From an uncultured Planctomycetota bacterium (lineage in GTDB: Bacteria > Planctomycetota > UBA1135 > GCA-002686595), in contig CAIKQM010000660.1 of the NCBI GenBank assembly GCA_903829565.1, positions 1 to 16,143 on the forward strand: a stretch of DNA of 16,143 bases. Direction: 5' to 3'. The notes beneath the pieces are model-generated. The model worked only from the letters and a program-made list of their open reading frames with translations, had not been told where the DNA came from and made no database searches. A program made the translations under genes and the position numbers. Of the stretch, positions 1 to 9,043 are shown piece after piece (position 1 is the stretch's first letter; each line of letters starts with the position of its first letter).

Positions 1-81
1 GTTCCACGAGAGGCTCTGTGGACAAGCGTCAAGAGCCAAGCGTCAGGAATTAGCCGATTGGAACCCCATCTGCGCCCAAGT

Positions 82-120
82 GCGGTCTCTAGCGCGACTT
101 GGAGAGGGGGCCGAGACCGC
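82..120. repeat. Inverted repeat downstream of lepB
   Basis: GCGGTCTC at 82-89 and its exact reverse complement GAGACCGC at 113-120 could form an 8-bp stem with a 23-base loop, ending three bases from the lepB stop. A competing short pair, CCAAGT (76-81) and ACTTGG (97-102), lies within it. There is no U-tract on the lepB-sense strand, so this is not a classical intrinsic terminator. It may be a transcript-end stem-loop or chance. Nothing else was recognised in bases 1-123. Confidence 0.4.
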
Positions 121-123
121 GAT

Positions 124-1572
124 TCAGCGCGCCCACTGCAGGCGCCAGATGCGCCAGTCGCCCGCGAACGGCCCCAAGGGCCAGAACACCAGCACCGCGC
201 GCCCCACGATCAACTGGCGCGGCACGAACGGAGCTTCCTCCTGCGGGCCCAGGCTGCCGTGCTCGAACTTGAAGTCGTGCAGCTCGCCCCATTCGTCGCG
301 CAAGAACACGCGCGTGCCACCTTCGTCATTCACATGCAGCGGATTCTGCGACGGGTAGAAGTTGCCGCGGATCCAAGCCCCATTGCTGGGCTCGCTGCTC
401 CAGCGATAGTTGACGAAGGCCCATTCGCGGCTGTCGCTCGAGTCCTGCGTGTTGTCGCCGAGCATCACATACTGCCCGGGCGGGATGACGAACTCGCGGC
501 TCTTGCTGCCGCTGGTGTAGTACAGGTCGCGTTCCAGCTCGAGATCGGACCACTCGGCGCCTTCGCCCACGCATTGCAGGAACACGCAAGCGGCTTGGTC
601 GGATTGGGCCGGGATGTCGAGTTGCAGCACGACTTCGCCGTCCAACTCCAGTTGCAGTTGGTTGTCGAGGTTGTGCGCCGCGAAACGCAGGCTTTGGCCG
701 GCACGCAGGCGCGGCGCATTCGGCGCCGTCACATCTTGCAGCCCTTCGCCCGGCCGCATCGGATCGTCGACCACGATGCGCGCGTGTTCGTTGGCCGGCG
801 CCGCGGGGCCGGGCAACACAAAGCGATAGCGCTTCGAGTTCTCGCGTAGCTCGATCACAGCTTGCGTCAGTCCTGCCTGCGGTGTCAGCTCGCCCGACAC
901 GCGCAAGTCACCGACGCGATGCACCGCGGGCACTTGGCGCGCGCGGCTGAGCTTCGAGCCCATGTCGCTCGGGTAGCCATCGCTGTAGCGATCCCACACA
1001 GGGCCATCGTCCTTGGGCAAGCGCACTTGACCATCACCGCGGGCCACGATGCGGCTGCGGCCTTCCACGCGCCAATCGCGTGCACCGCTTGATGCTTTCC
1101 AAGCGCTGTAGCGCGCATCCGCGGGGTCGATGCGCTTCCAATGCTCGGCTTGCACCGGCGCAGGACGGCGCAGAATCGTCCACTCATCCTCGCTCGTTGC
1201 GCGCGTCCACAAGTCGCCCTCGGCGATGCGGAAGTGTTCACCAGGCATGCCGACGAGGCGCTTGATGAAGTTCTTCGAGCGATCGAGCGGGTACTTGAAG
1301 ACAACGATCTCAAAGCGCTCGGGATCGCGCAGATGGAAGGACAACTTGTCGACCAAGATGCGGTCAAAGATGCCCGTGTCTTCGTTGCCCATCAGCGTGG
1401 GCTGCATCGACCCAGTCGGGATCTTGTAGGCCTCGACGACGAAGTACTTGAGCATCACCGCCATGACGATCGCCATCGTCATGGCCTCGATGTTGTCGCG
1501 CCACGGGCGTTTGCGCGTCGTGGAATCCGGCGGCGTGGAATCCGGTTTCGAGGAATCAGGTGTCTGCGTCAT
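124..1572 (-). CDS. lepB: Signal peptidase I with large insertion
   Basis: This is a membrane serine protease (family S26) that removes signal peptides from exported proteins. A polar, Pro/Ser/Thr-rich cytoplasmic N-terminus (about 1-30) precedes one hydrophobic segment (about 30-48). The catalytic serine is S55 in PTGSMQPT and the general-base lysine is K104 in FIKRLVGMPGE. The C-terminal signature VMLGDNTQDSSDSREW is at about 369-384, with GDN at 372-374. At 482 residues it is much longer than E. coli LepB (324). The excess is one block of about 240 residues (roughly 121-360) between the lysine box and the GDN box. The block is beta-rich in appearance (alternating polar/hydrophobic strands such as QLQLELDGEVVLQLDI) and may be a jelly-roll-type fold, which is inference. 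The ATG at 1572 has only a weak ribosome site. The upstream neighbour (start 1618) is divergent across 45 bases. Confidence 0.95.
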   Translation of the reverse strand: MTQTPDSSKPDSTPPDSTTRKRPWRDNIEAMTMAIVMAVMLKYFVVEAYKIPTGSMQPTLMGNEDTGIFDRILVDKLSFHLRDPERFEIVVFKYPLDRSKNFIKRLVGMPGEHFRIAEGDLWTRATSEDEWTILRRPAPVQAEHWKRIDPADARYSAWKASSGARDWRVEGRSRIVARGDGQVRLPKDDGPVWDRYSDGYPSDMGSKLSRARQVPAVHRVGDLRVSGELTPQAGLTQAVIELRENSKRYRFVLPGPAAPANEHARIVVDDPMRPGEGLQDVTAPNAPRLRAGQSLRFAAHNLDNQLQLELDGEVVLQLDIPAQSDQAACVFLQCVGEGAEWSDLELERDLYYTSGSKSREFVIPPGQYVMLGDNTQDSSDSREWAFVNYRWSSEPSNGAWIRGNFYPSQNPLHVNDEGGTRVFLRDEWGELHDFKFEHGSLGPQEEAPFVPRQLIVGRAVLVFWPLGPFAGDWRIWRLQWAR

Positions 1573-1617
1573 CCGAGGCTACGAGGATAGCCATTGCCTC
1601 ACCGCTTGAGTAGAAAC

Positions 1618-2073
1618 ATGCCCACGATGCAAGCGTCTTTGTATGACCGCGAAGCGCGCGCCGTCATGGTGCGGCGCATCCAAGCGTTGAACGAGCACAG
1701 CCCGCGACAGTGGGGCAAGATGACGCCGGCTCAGATGCTGGCGCATTGTCGTGTGGGGCTTGAGGTGGCGCTCGGGGAGACGCGACCCAAGCGCGCCTTG
1801 TTGGGGCTGTTCATGGGTTGGTTTGCCAAACGCATCGCGCTGGGCAACAAACCACTGCCGAAGAACTTGCCCACGGGGCCTGAGTTCCTCATCCGCACGC
1901 CCCGTGCGTTCGAGGTCGAGCAGCGCGCCTTGTTGGATGCTTTGGAGCGCTTTGGCGCCCGGCCGGCCCACATCGGGCAGCACCCGCATCCGTTCTTCGG
2001 CGCCTTGACGGCCCACGAGCATGACCGGCTGCAGTGGCGGCATCTTGACCACCACTTGAGCCAGTTTACTTGA
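1618..2073 (+). CDS. DUF1569 / DinB-like protein
   Basis: This is a small soluble protein of 151 residues resembling the DUF1569 branch of the DinB-like four-helix-bundle superfamily. Visible signatures are WGKMTPAQMLAHCRVGLEVALGE near the N-terminus and HPFFGALTAHEHDRLQWRHLDHHLSQFT at the C-terminus. The histidines of HCRVG and HLDHH fit the metal-binding positions of DinB-like folds, but no reaction is known for this branch. The likely start is ATG 1618, with ATG 1627 as an alternative. A TTG at 1594 would lengthen it without a better ribosome site. It is divergent from lepB (45 bases between starts) and convergent with lepA (3 bases between stops), so it is a single-gene unit placed between two minus-strand genes. 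Confidence 0.8.
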   Translation: MPTMQASLYDREARAVMVRRIQALNEHSPRQWGKMTPAQMLAHCRVGLEVALGETRPKRALLGLFMGWFAKRIALGNKPLPKNLPTGPEFLIRTPRAFEVEQRALLDALERFGARPAHIGQHPHPFFGALTAHEHDRLQWRHLDHHLSQFT

Positions 2074-2076
2074 CGC

Positions 2077-3894
<1,818 letters not shown>

Positions 3895-3957
3895 GGTGGT
3901 GGGCTCCCGCCTAAGCAGAAGGGGCGAAGAGGGTACCCGAATCGTCGCAGAAGCGCA

Positions 3958-4548
3958 TCAATGTGCTTGTGCGTGCCGTGCGGCCAGCACGCGCTCGGTC
4001 CACGCCAGCATGATGCTCGACAGCAGGAACACGCCGTGGATGATCACTTGCCACATGATCTCGTCGTTGCGCACGGGGATGGTCTTGTCCTGTCCCACGG
4101 CAATGAAGGTCTGCAGCAGGTGAATGCCGCTGACTCCCACTAATGACCCGGCCAGCTTGACCTTCATGGTGCCGGCATCGATGTGATCCAGCCAGTCCGG
4201 CTTGTCGGGGTGGCCGTCAATGTCCAAGCGGCTGACAAAGGTCGCGTAGCCGCCGATGATCACCATCACCAACAGGTTGGCGACCATGGTGATGTCCACG
4301 AGGGTCAACACACCGAGCATGATCTCGGTTTCGCCCAGCGAGCCGACATCGTGGATCATGTGCCACAAGTGCTCGGCGAACTTGTAGGCGTACAGCACGC
4401 CCGCGACGATCAGTCCCAAGTACAGCGGCGCCTGCACCCAGCGGCTGGCGAAGATCAGGCTCTCGAGGAACGACTGACCCTTGCCGGCGGTAGCGGGCGT
4501 GGAGGCGGAACCAGATTCAGGTGAGTGCGGCGCGGACATGCCCAGCAT
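3958..4548 (-). CDS. yqhA: YqhA-like (UPF0114) inner-membrane protein
   Basis: This is an integral membrane protein of 196 residues matching the UPF0114/YqhA family, whose function is unknown. Family-like stretches include SLIFASRWVQAPLYLGL, VLTLVDITMVANLLVMV, GGYATFVSRLDI, GSLVGVSGIHLLQTFI and IIHGVFLLSSIMLAW. Four hydrophobic segments are visible, at about residues 33-55, 78-102, 131-150 and 165-183. Compared with E. coli YqhA it has an N-terminal extension of about 28 residues rich in Ser, Ala and Pro. The start could be ATG 4548 or ATG 4539; neither has a strong ribosome site. It lies 35 bases after rdgB and 63 bases before lepA in the same direction, so it is probably co-transcribed with them. 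Confidence 0.85.
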   Translation of the reverse strand: MLGMSAPHSPESGSASTPATAGKGQSFLESLIFASRWVQAPLYLGLIVAGVLYAYKFAEHLWHMIHDVGSLGETEIMLGVLTLVDITMVANLLVMVIIGGYATFVSRLDIDGHPDKPDWLDHIDAGTMKVKLAGSLVGVSGIHLLQTFIAVGQDKTIPVRNDEIMWQVIIHGVFLLSSIMLAWTERVLAARHAQAH

Positions 4549-4583
4549 CTTGCCGAGCAGAGCGGCGCAAACTCAAGCGTGTC

Positions 4584-5213
4584 TCACACGGACCGGATGG
4601 CTTCGGGCAACAATCGCGCCAGTTCGCGCAGGGCCCGTCCGCGGTGCGAGACCTCATCCTTGTCGTTGGGTTCTAGTTCCGCAAAACCCCGGCCTGTTTG
4701 CGGATGGCCGGGTTCGTCAAAGACGAAGAGGGGGTCGTAGCCAAAGTCGCGCGTGCCGCGCGCTGCGTGGGCGATGCGTCCGCGGGCCTCGCCGCGCACG
4801 GACAAGGCCAGCGAGCCGTCCGGCCTAGCCAGGGCGAGGACGCACACAAAGCGCGCACTGCGGGCGCTGTCAGGTACGCTTGACAGTCGTTCTAACAGCA
4901 GTGCGTTGTTGGCCGCATCGTCGCCATGCCGTCCGGCAAAGCGCGCGGAGAGCACTCCTGGTGCGCCTTGCAATGCATCGACTTCCAGTCCCGAGTCGTC
5001 GGCCAAGGCCCACATGCCCTTGGCTGTGGCTGCTTCGCGCGCTTTCTTGGCGGCGTTGCCTTCAAAGGTAGGTGCGTCCTCGATCGTGTCGGGAATGCCG
5101 CCGACCGCCTGTGGAACCACCAGTTGCACGCCGAGGTGCACCAAGCGCCGCTCCAGCTCGGCGAGCTTCTTCTTGTTGCTCGAGGCAACCAAGATCGGCG
5201 GCAGAATGCTCAC
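4584..5213 (-). CDS. rdgB: dITP/XTP pyrophosphatase (HAM1/RdgB)
   Basis: This cytosolic nucleotide-sanitising enzyme hydrolyses dITP, ITP and XTP to monophosphates and pyrophosphate, which keeps deaminated purines out of nucleic acids. Family motifs in order are SSNKKKLAEL (11-20), ADDSGLEVDAL (71-81, containing the metal/catalytic aspartates), GAPGVLSARFAG (83-94), FGYDPLFVFDE (157-167) and SHRGRAL (189-195). Its 209 residues are typical. The start is the GTG at 5213, whose bases overlap the rph stop in GTGA, so it is translationally coupled to rph. The reading frame stays open upstream into rph, but that part resembles no HAM1 sequence. rph-rdgB adjacency is common in bacteria. Confidence 0.95.
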   Translation of the reverse strand: MSILPPILVASSNKKKLAELERRLVHLGVQLVVPQAVGGIPDTIEDAPTFEGNAAKKAREAATAKGMWALADDSGLEVDALQGAPGVLSARFAGRHGDDAANNALLLERLSSVPDSARSARFVCVLALARPDGSLALSVRGEARGRIAHAARGTRDFGYDPLFVFDEPGHPQTGRGFAELEPNDKDEVSHRGRALRELARLLPEAIRSV

Positions 5214-5923
5214 AGCCCGAGTGCTGCTTGTTGTGCGGCAAAGATGGTGCGGCAGCCTGCTTCGCCTGTGGTCAACATCGCTTGCAGTTCTGCTGCCGAG
5301 AACGGTGCGCCTTCCGCCGAGCCTTGCACTTCTACAAAGCGGCCATCGCCCGTCATGACCAGATTCATGTCGGTCTCGGCTTGCGAGTCTTCGGCGTAGC
5401 ACAGGTCGCACAGCACCTCGCCCTTGACCACACCCACAGAGACTGCGGCAAGTGCGGTTTTCAGCGGGAATCCGCGCAGCAAACGCTTCTTGTCTAACTG
5501 CGTGAACAAGTCGTGCAGGGCAACCCATGCGCCGCTGATGGCACAGGTGCGCGTGCCACCATCGGCTTGGATCACATCGCAGTCGACCCAGATGGTGCGC
5601 TCGCCCACCAGCGACAGATCGACCACCGCACGCAGCGAGCGGCCAATCAAGCGTTGGATCTCGACGCTGCGTCCATCTTGCGCGCCCTTGTCGCGCGCTT
5701 TACGCGTGTCGGTCGAGCTCGGCAGCATGCCGTACTCGGCTGTCAACCAGCCTTTACCTTTGCCCTGCAGGAACGACGGCACACCTTCGACCGCCAAGGC
5801 AGTGCACAGCACGCGTGTCTCACCAAAGGACGCGAGCACAGATCCCGGTGCCTTCTTGGTGTAGCCGCGCTCAAAGCGCAGCGGTCGCAGATGATCCGGG
5901 AGGCGTCCGTCAGAGCGTGTCAT
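5210..5923 (-). CDS. rph: Ribonuclease PH
   Basis: This is a phosphorolytic 3'-5' exoribonuclease that trims tRNA 3' ends and forms hexameric rings. At 237 residues it is full length. Conserved stretches are GSVLASFGETRVLCTA near the N-terminus, KGWLTAEYGMLPSSTDTR, the arginine-rich GRSVEIQRLIGRSLRAVV, and the phosphate/catalytic region DCDVIQADGGTRTCAISGA. ATG 5923 lies inside the end of birA (14-base overlap) and no clear ribosome site precedes it, so it probably depends on translation of birA. Its stop overlaps the rdgB start by four bases. It shows none of the truncation known from some laboratory E. coli strains. Confidence 0.96.
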   Translation of the reverse strand: MTRSDGRLPDHLRPLRFERGYTKKAPGSVLASFGETRVLCTALAVEGVPSFLQGKGKGWLTAEYGMLPSSTDTRKARDKGAQDGRSVEIQRLIGRSLRAVVDLSLVGERTIWVDCDVIQADGGTRTCAISGAWVALHDLFTQLDKKRLLRGFPLKTALAAVSVGVVKGEVLCDLCYAEDSQAETDMNLVMTGDGRFVEVQGSAEGAPFSAAELQAMLTTGEAGCRTIFAAQQAALGL

Positions 5924-6665
5924 GGGGAGCGACTGTAACCAACGCTTGCACTGTCTCCAACGCCATGTGCCGCGTATGGCCGTGCGAGTCCACCAAGATC
6001 AGCCCTTGGTCCAAGTCCAGACCTTGCAAGCGTCCGCGCACTTCGCTGTCAGCGCCGCGCGCGGCCACATAGGCCGAGCGCAACGCCAAAGCGTCGAGGA
6101 AGTCTGCACACACTGTGTGTGCTGCGTGCTCCAGTTGCGCCACTCGGCGCGGCAAAGCCTCCAGCAAGTCCGATTCCACAGCGGAGAGCGTGGTCTCTAC
6201 ACCCAAGAGTCGCAGGCTGGTGACCGGTCGTTCCTGCACCAACGCCGCAGGGAACTCGCGCTGCAGCACATCGATGCCCACACCAACGACATAGTGCGGC
6301 GCACGCGGATCCAACCCGCGCGTTTCGATGATTACTCCTTCGAGCTTGGCACCCTGCGCGTCGACGACATCGTTGGGCCACTTCAGCCTGCACACCCCGC
6401 AACCACAGGCGCGCACTGCGTCCCATGCCGCGAGCCCCGCCGCCATCGTCAAGCCTGCGCCCGAAAGCGGCTGCTGTGGCAAGAGGCAGACCGACATGTA
6501 CAAGCCTGCGCCTGCCGGACTGTGCCATGCTGCTCCGCGGCGCCCGCGGCCGGCCGTTTGCTCCAGCGCCACATGCGCGTCTCCATGCTGCGCCTCGCCG
6601 CGCGCCAACGCTCGGAAGGCGCACTCGTTGGTGGAGTCCGCACTGGGATAGCGAAAGACGCGCAT
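5910..6665 (-). CDS. birA: Biotin--protein ligase (no DNA-binding domain)
   Basis: This enzyme makes biotinyl-AMP and transfers biotin to a lysine of biotin-dependent carboxylase carriers. From ATG 6665 it is 251 residues: a catalytic domain plus a small C-terminal SH3-like domain, without the helix-turn-helix of E. coli BirA. It is therefore a monofunctional ligase, not a repressor. Motifs are DSTN (10-13), the biotinyl-AMP loop TAGRGRRGAAW (37-47), KWPNDV (95-100) and the active-site lysine K107 in KLEGVIIE. The usual GxGxN before the central strand reads GVGIDV, with Asp in place of Asn. An open frame extends 19 codons further upstream but lacks family similarity. It is the first gene of the minus-strand operon and is divergent from the small membrane-protein gene at 6776. 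Confidence 0.93.
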   Translation of the reverse strand: MRVFRYPSADSTNECAFRALARGEAQHGDAHVALEQTAGRGRRGAAWHSPAGAGLYMSVCLLPQQPLSGAGLTMAAGLAAWDAVRACGCGVCRLKWPNDVVDAQGAKLEGVIIETRGLDPRAPHYVVGVGIDVLQREFPAALVQERPVTSLRLLGVETTLSAVESDLLEALPRRVAQLEHAAHTVCADFLDALALRSAYVAARGADSEVRGRLQGLDLDQGLILVDSHGHTRHMALETVQALVTVAPHDTL

Positions 6666-6775
6666 GGTGCGTGCAAGGTACGATCCGCAGCATGCAGCAG
6701 GAAGGACCGGTCGAGGCCGCACTCGCCAATGTGAAGAACCAGAGCGTCGGACCAGGCACGCTGGGGGAGCTGGGC

Positions 6776-6985
6776 ATGTCCGAGTCGTACCTGCGCCGCG
6801 TGGCCGAAAGTGTCACACGTGAGTCGTTCGAGGACCACTACCGCATCGTGGTCGAGGCGCAGCCGCATGCACCCGGTGCCCACGAGGAAGCTGCGCCGCA
6901 AGGCATCTCCGTGGCGATGGTGGTGGTAGGCGTGATCGTGCTGGTGCTGGCGGGCCTGTTCGTGTTGCGCAGGAGGGGCGCATGA
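6776..6985 (+). CDS. Small single-span membrane protein
   Basis: This is a 69-residue protein I do not recognise. A charged N-terminal half (MSESYLRRVAESVTRESFED) is followed by a His/Pro/Ala linker, one hydrophobic helix (about 44-64, VAMVVVGVIVLVLAGLFVL) and a basic tail, RRRGA. The positive tail suggests N-outside/C-inside topology. I chose ATG 6776 because GGGGGAG lies six bases upstream. An in-frame ATG at 6692 would add 28 residues but has a poor ribosome site and would leave only 26 bases to the birA start. Its stop overlaps the next gene's start in ATGA, so the two are translationally coupled, which suggests a shared job at the envelope. Confidence 0.7.
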   Translation: MSESYLRRVAESVTRESFEDHYRIVVEAQPHAPGAHEEAAPQGISVAMVVVGVIVLVLAGLFVLRRRGA

Positions 6986-8817
6986 AGCTGCATGCTGCGT
7001 GGAGTGCGACTGTGCTGCTGGCGCTTGTGGCGCGTGCGCCGGCGCAAACGGTGTTGGTGGAGCGGCCTGCGCTGCCTGCCGGCATGGCCGAGCGGTTCTT
7101 GGCGCAGACCGAAGAACGCCCGTATTTCCGCGCGTTTTTGCAGCTGGATCCGCTTTTGGGTCAGCCCACCAAGCCGGATCTCTCGTCCAAAGAACTTGAC
7201 ACAGCACTCTTGGTGCACAAGCGCCTCGGCAGCGAAGGGTTGCTGCCGACCACCGCGCGAGCGATGGCTGCTCTTGAACTCGCCAGCCTCGCTCCTGATC
7301 AAGTGGCAGCGCGCCTGGCGCGCGTTGGTATCCCCGTCGATCTGTGCGAGCGCGTGGCTCCCGGCATCTTGTCCGAGCTCCACACGCGTCTTGCGGCCCA
7401 AGCCGGCACCAGCGCAACAGAAGCGCTGGACCTGCTCTGCAAGGAGCTCGCCTTCCGCGCGTTGCCGTGGACGCCGACGATCGCTGGCTTTGAGCTGGCA
7501 GAAGAGACAGGTGAGCTATCGCTGAGCCGCGTGCGTGTGCAGTTGCCGCGCCCTGACGATTGGCAGGCAGAAGGGGATGGCGGTGCTGTGGATCTGGTGC
7601 GCAGTTTGGCTGCAGCCATGCCCGAGCTCGACTTTGTGGTGCACGCGCAAGCGGATCATGTCGATGCGTTGGCCCAACTGTTCCAAAGCTGGCCGTCGGC
7701 CAGGCGCGAGCGCTATCTGATCTTCCCGCAGTCGCGCACTGTTTCGCAGTGGGCACAAGACGCGGCCAAGTACGGCTTCGCGCAAGGCGAGGGCGGACGC
7801 ACCGGGTGGTTGTTGGCGCCGCGCTATGCCTCGCGCGGTGAAGAGCTAGGCACTCTCGCCCCAGGCGATGAACTTGCCACGCAGACGTTCCACGCTGCTG
7901 GCGCGCAACTGGCGCGCTCACCGCTGCTGTTCCAAGGCGGCAATGTGCTCTGCGCCCGTGACCCCAAGACCGGCGTGCGCTGGTTGTTGGTGGGCGAGGC
8001 CGAGCTGCACCGCAACATGGCTCTGGGTCTGTCGCGCGAGGCCGCCCTCGCTGCCCTTCGTGGCGAGTTTGGCTGCCAGCGCACGCTGGTGCTGCCGGCG
8101 ACCAGTTTTCACATCGACATGGACCTGAGTCTGCGCGTCCACGAGGGCCAGTTGGTGGCCTTTGTCCCAGATACGGGAGCGGCCTCGCGGGCGGTTTTGG
8201 AGTGCGGTTTCCCCGGTTTGGTGGCCGGTGGCGCCCTTACCTCGGCCGAGGTGGAAGAGGTAAGGGGCTTCCTAGCCAGCAATCGCACCCCCGAAGCGAT
8301 TTCCAAGCTCAGCGAGGGGCTCGCCCGCGTTGCCGTGGGCCCTGGGCAGTTTCCGCTAGGGCTCGCCAAGCACTTTGAAGCCGGCGCTGGCGACTCCGGC
8401 GTGGGCAACTTGCAGCGCGTGCTGCTAGCCGTGGATTTGTTGGTGGCAGAGACGCTTGCCGACCCTCAAGCGGCGGGTATTGACGCGGCAACCTCCGTCT
8501 ATCTTCAATCGCTGCGCAAGCGCGAAGTCGAGCGCATCCAAGTCGCGCAAGCCCTTGCCAAAGAAGGCTTTAGGGTCGTTGGTGTGCCCTCCCTCTCGGC
8601 CGGTCGCCGCTCGCTGTGCACGATCAACGGTCTGCACGCCCCGGGCGTCTACCTTATGCCGGCAAACGGCGGATTCTTGACGGCATTCGATCAAACCGCC
8701 CAGCGCGTTTGGGAGGCCGCTTTGCCCGGCGTGAAGGTGCTGCCGATTCGCTGCGCCGAAACGCAAAGACGCTCCGGAGCCTTGCACTGCGCGGTTTTAG
8801 CGCTGCCCAAGCCCTGA
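6982..8817 (+). CDS. Secreted guanidino-deiminase-like protein (GME fold)
   Basis: This is an exported 611-residue protein with a signal peptide (about 1-21, ending APA-QT). The second half carries, in order, the residues that define the agmatine/peptidylarginine deiminase superfamily: WAQD (257-260, Asp260), GGN (319-321), FHIDMD (His377-x-Asp379) and GALHC (Cys603) near the C-terminus. The flanking INGLHAPGVYLMPANGG and closing HCAVLALP fit that family's last two strands. The ancestral WxRD is WAQD here. About 220 residues separate His377 from Cys603, far more than in bacterial PADs. Residues 22-190 are not recognisable. Hydrolysis of an arginine-like guanidino group outside the cytoplasm is inferred; the substrate is unknown. 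The start has AGGAGG five bases upstream and overlaps the preceding gene's stop. Confidence 0.75.
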   Translation: MKLHAAWSATVLLALVARAPAQTVLVERPALPAGMAERFLAQTEERPYFRAFLQLDPLLGQPTKPDLSSKELDTALLVHKRLGSEGLLPTTARAMAALELASLAPDQVAARLARVGIPVDLCERVAPGILSELHTRLAAQAGTSATEALDLLCKELAFRALPWTPTIAGFELAEETGELSLSRVRVQLPRPDDWQAEGDGGAVDLVRSLAAAMPELDFVVHAQADHVDALAQLFQSWPSARRERYLIFPQSRTVSQWAQDAAKYGFAQGEGGRTGWLLAPRYASRGEELGTLAPGDELATQTFHAAGAQLARSPLLFQGGNVLCARDPKTGVRWLLVGEAELHRNMALGLSREAALAALRGEFGCQRTLVLPATSFHIDMDLSLRVHEGQLVAFVPDTGAASRAVLECGFPGLVAGGALTSAEVEEVRGFLASNRTPEAISKLSEGLARVAVGPGQFPLGLAKHFEAGAGDSGVGNLQRVLLAVDLLVAETLADPQAAGIDAATSVYLQSLRKREVERIQVAQALAKEGFRVVGVPSLSAGRRSLCTINGLHAPGVYLMPANGGFLTAFDQTAQRVWEAALPGVKVLPIRCAETQRRSGALHCAVLALPKP

Positions 8818-9043
8818 TCTCAATTCAGAAGGAACCTTGCGACGGACCGCCTCGTCTGTCGTGGTGTAGCCTTGGTGTATGAGATCTGTGGGAATGGGTC
8901 TGCGTCCACTCCCCACAATTCTGCGAACCTAGGTACACTCGGGCGCGTTCGGGACGGCGCAGGCCACCCCGCATGCTACCAACCAACCTCGGCTGCTCTC
9001 AACTACAGCCAGGGACTCTGGAACCTCTAGCCAACCTCTCAGG

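Noticed and set aside
1500..1560. Short GGAATC-type repeats near the lepB start
   Set aside because: They encode a Pro/Asp/Ser/Thr-rich cytoplasmic tail and are too short and irregular to be a separate element.
5214..5528. N-terminal extension of the rdgB frame into rph
   Set aside because: The extension shows no HAM1 similarity, while the sense frame of rph is fully conserved there. The GTG at 5213 gives the standard length.
6449..7921. 490-codon minus-strand frame opposite the deiminase-like gene
   Set aside because: Antisense shadow. It conflicts with birA's start region and with the coherent signal peptide and catalytic motifs on the plus strand.
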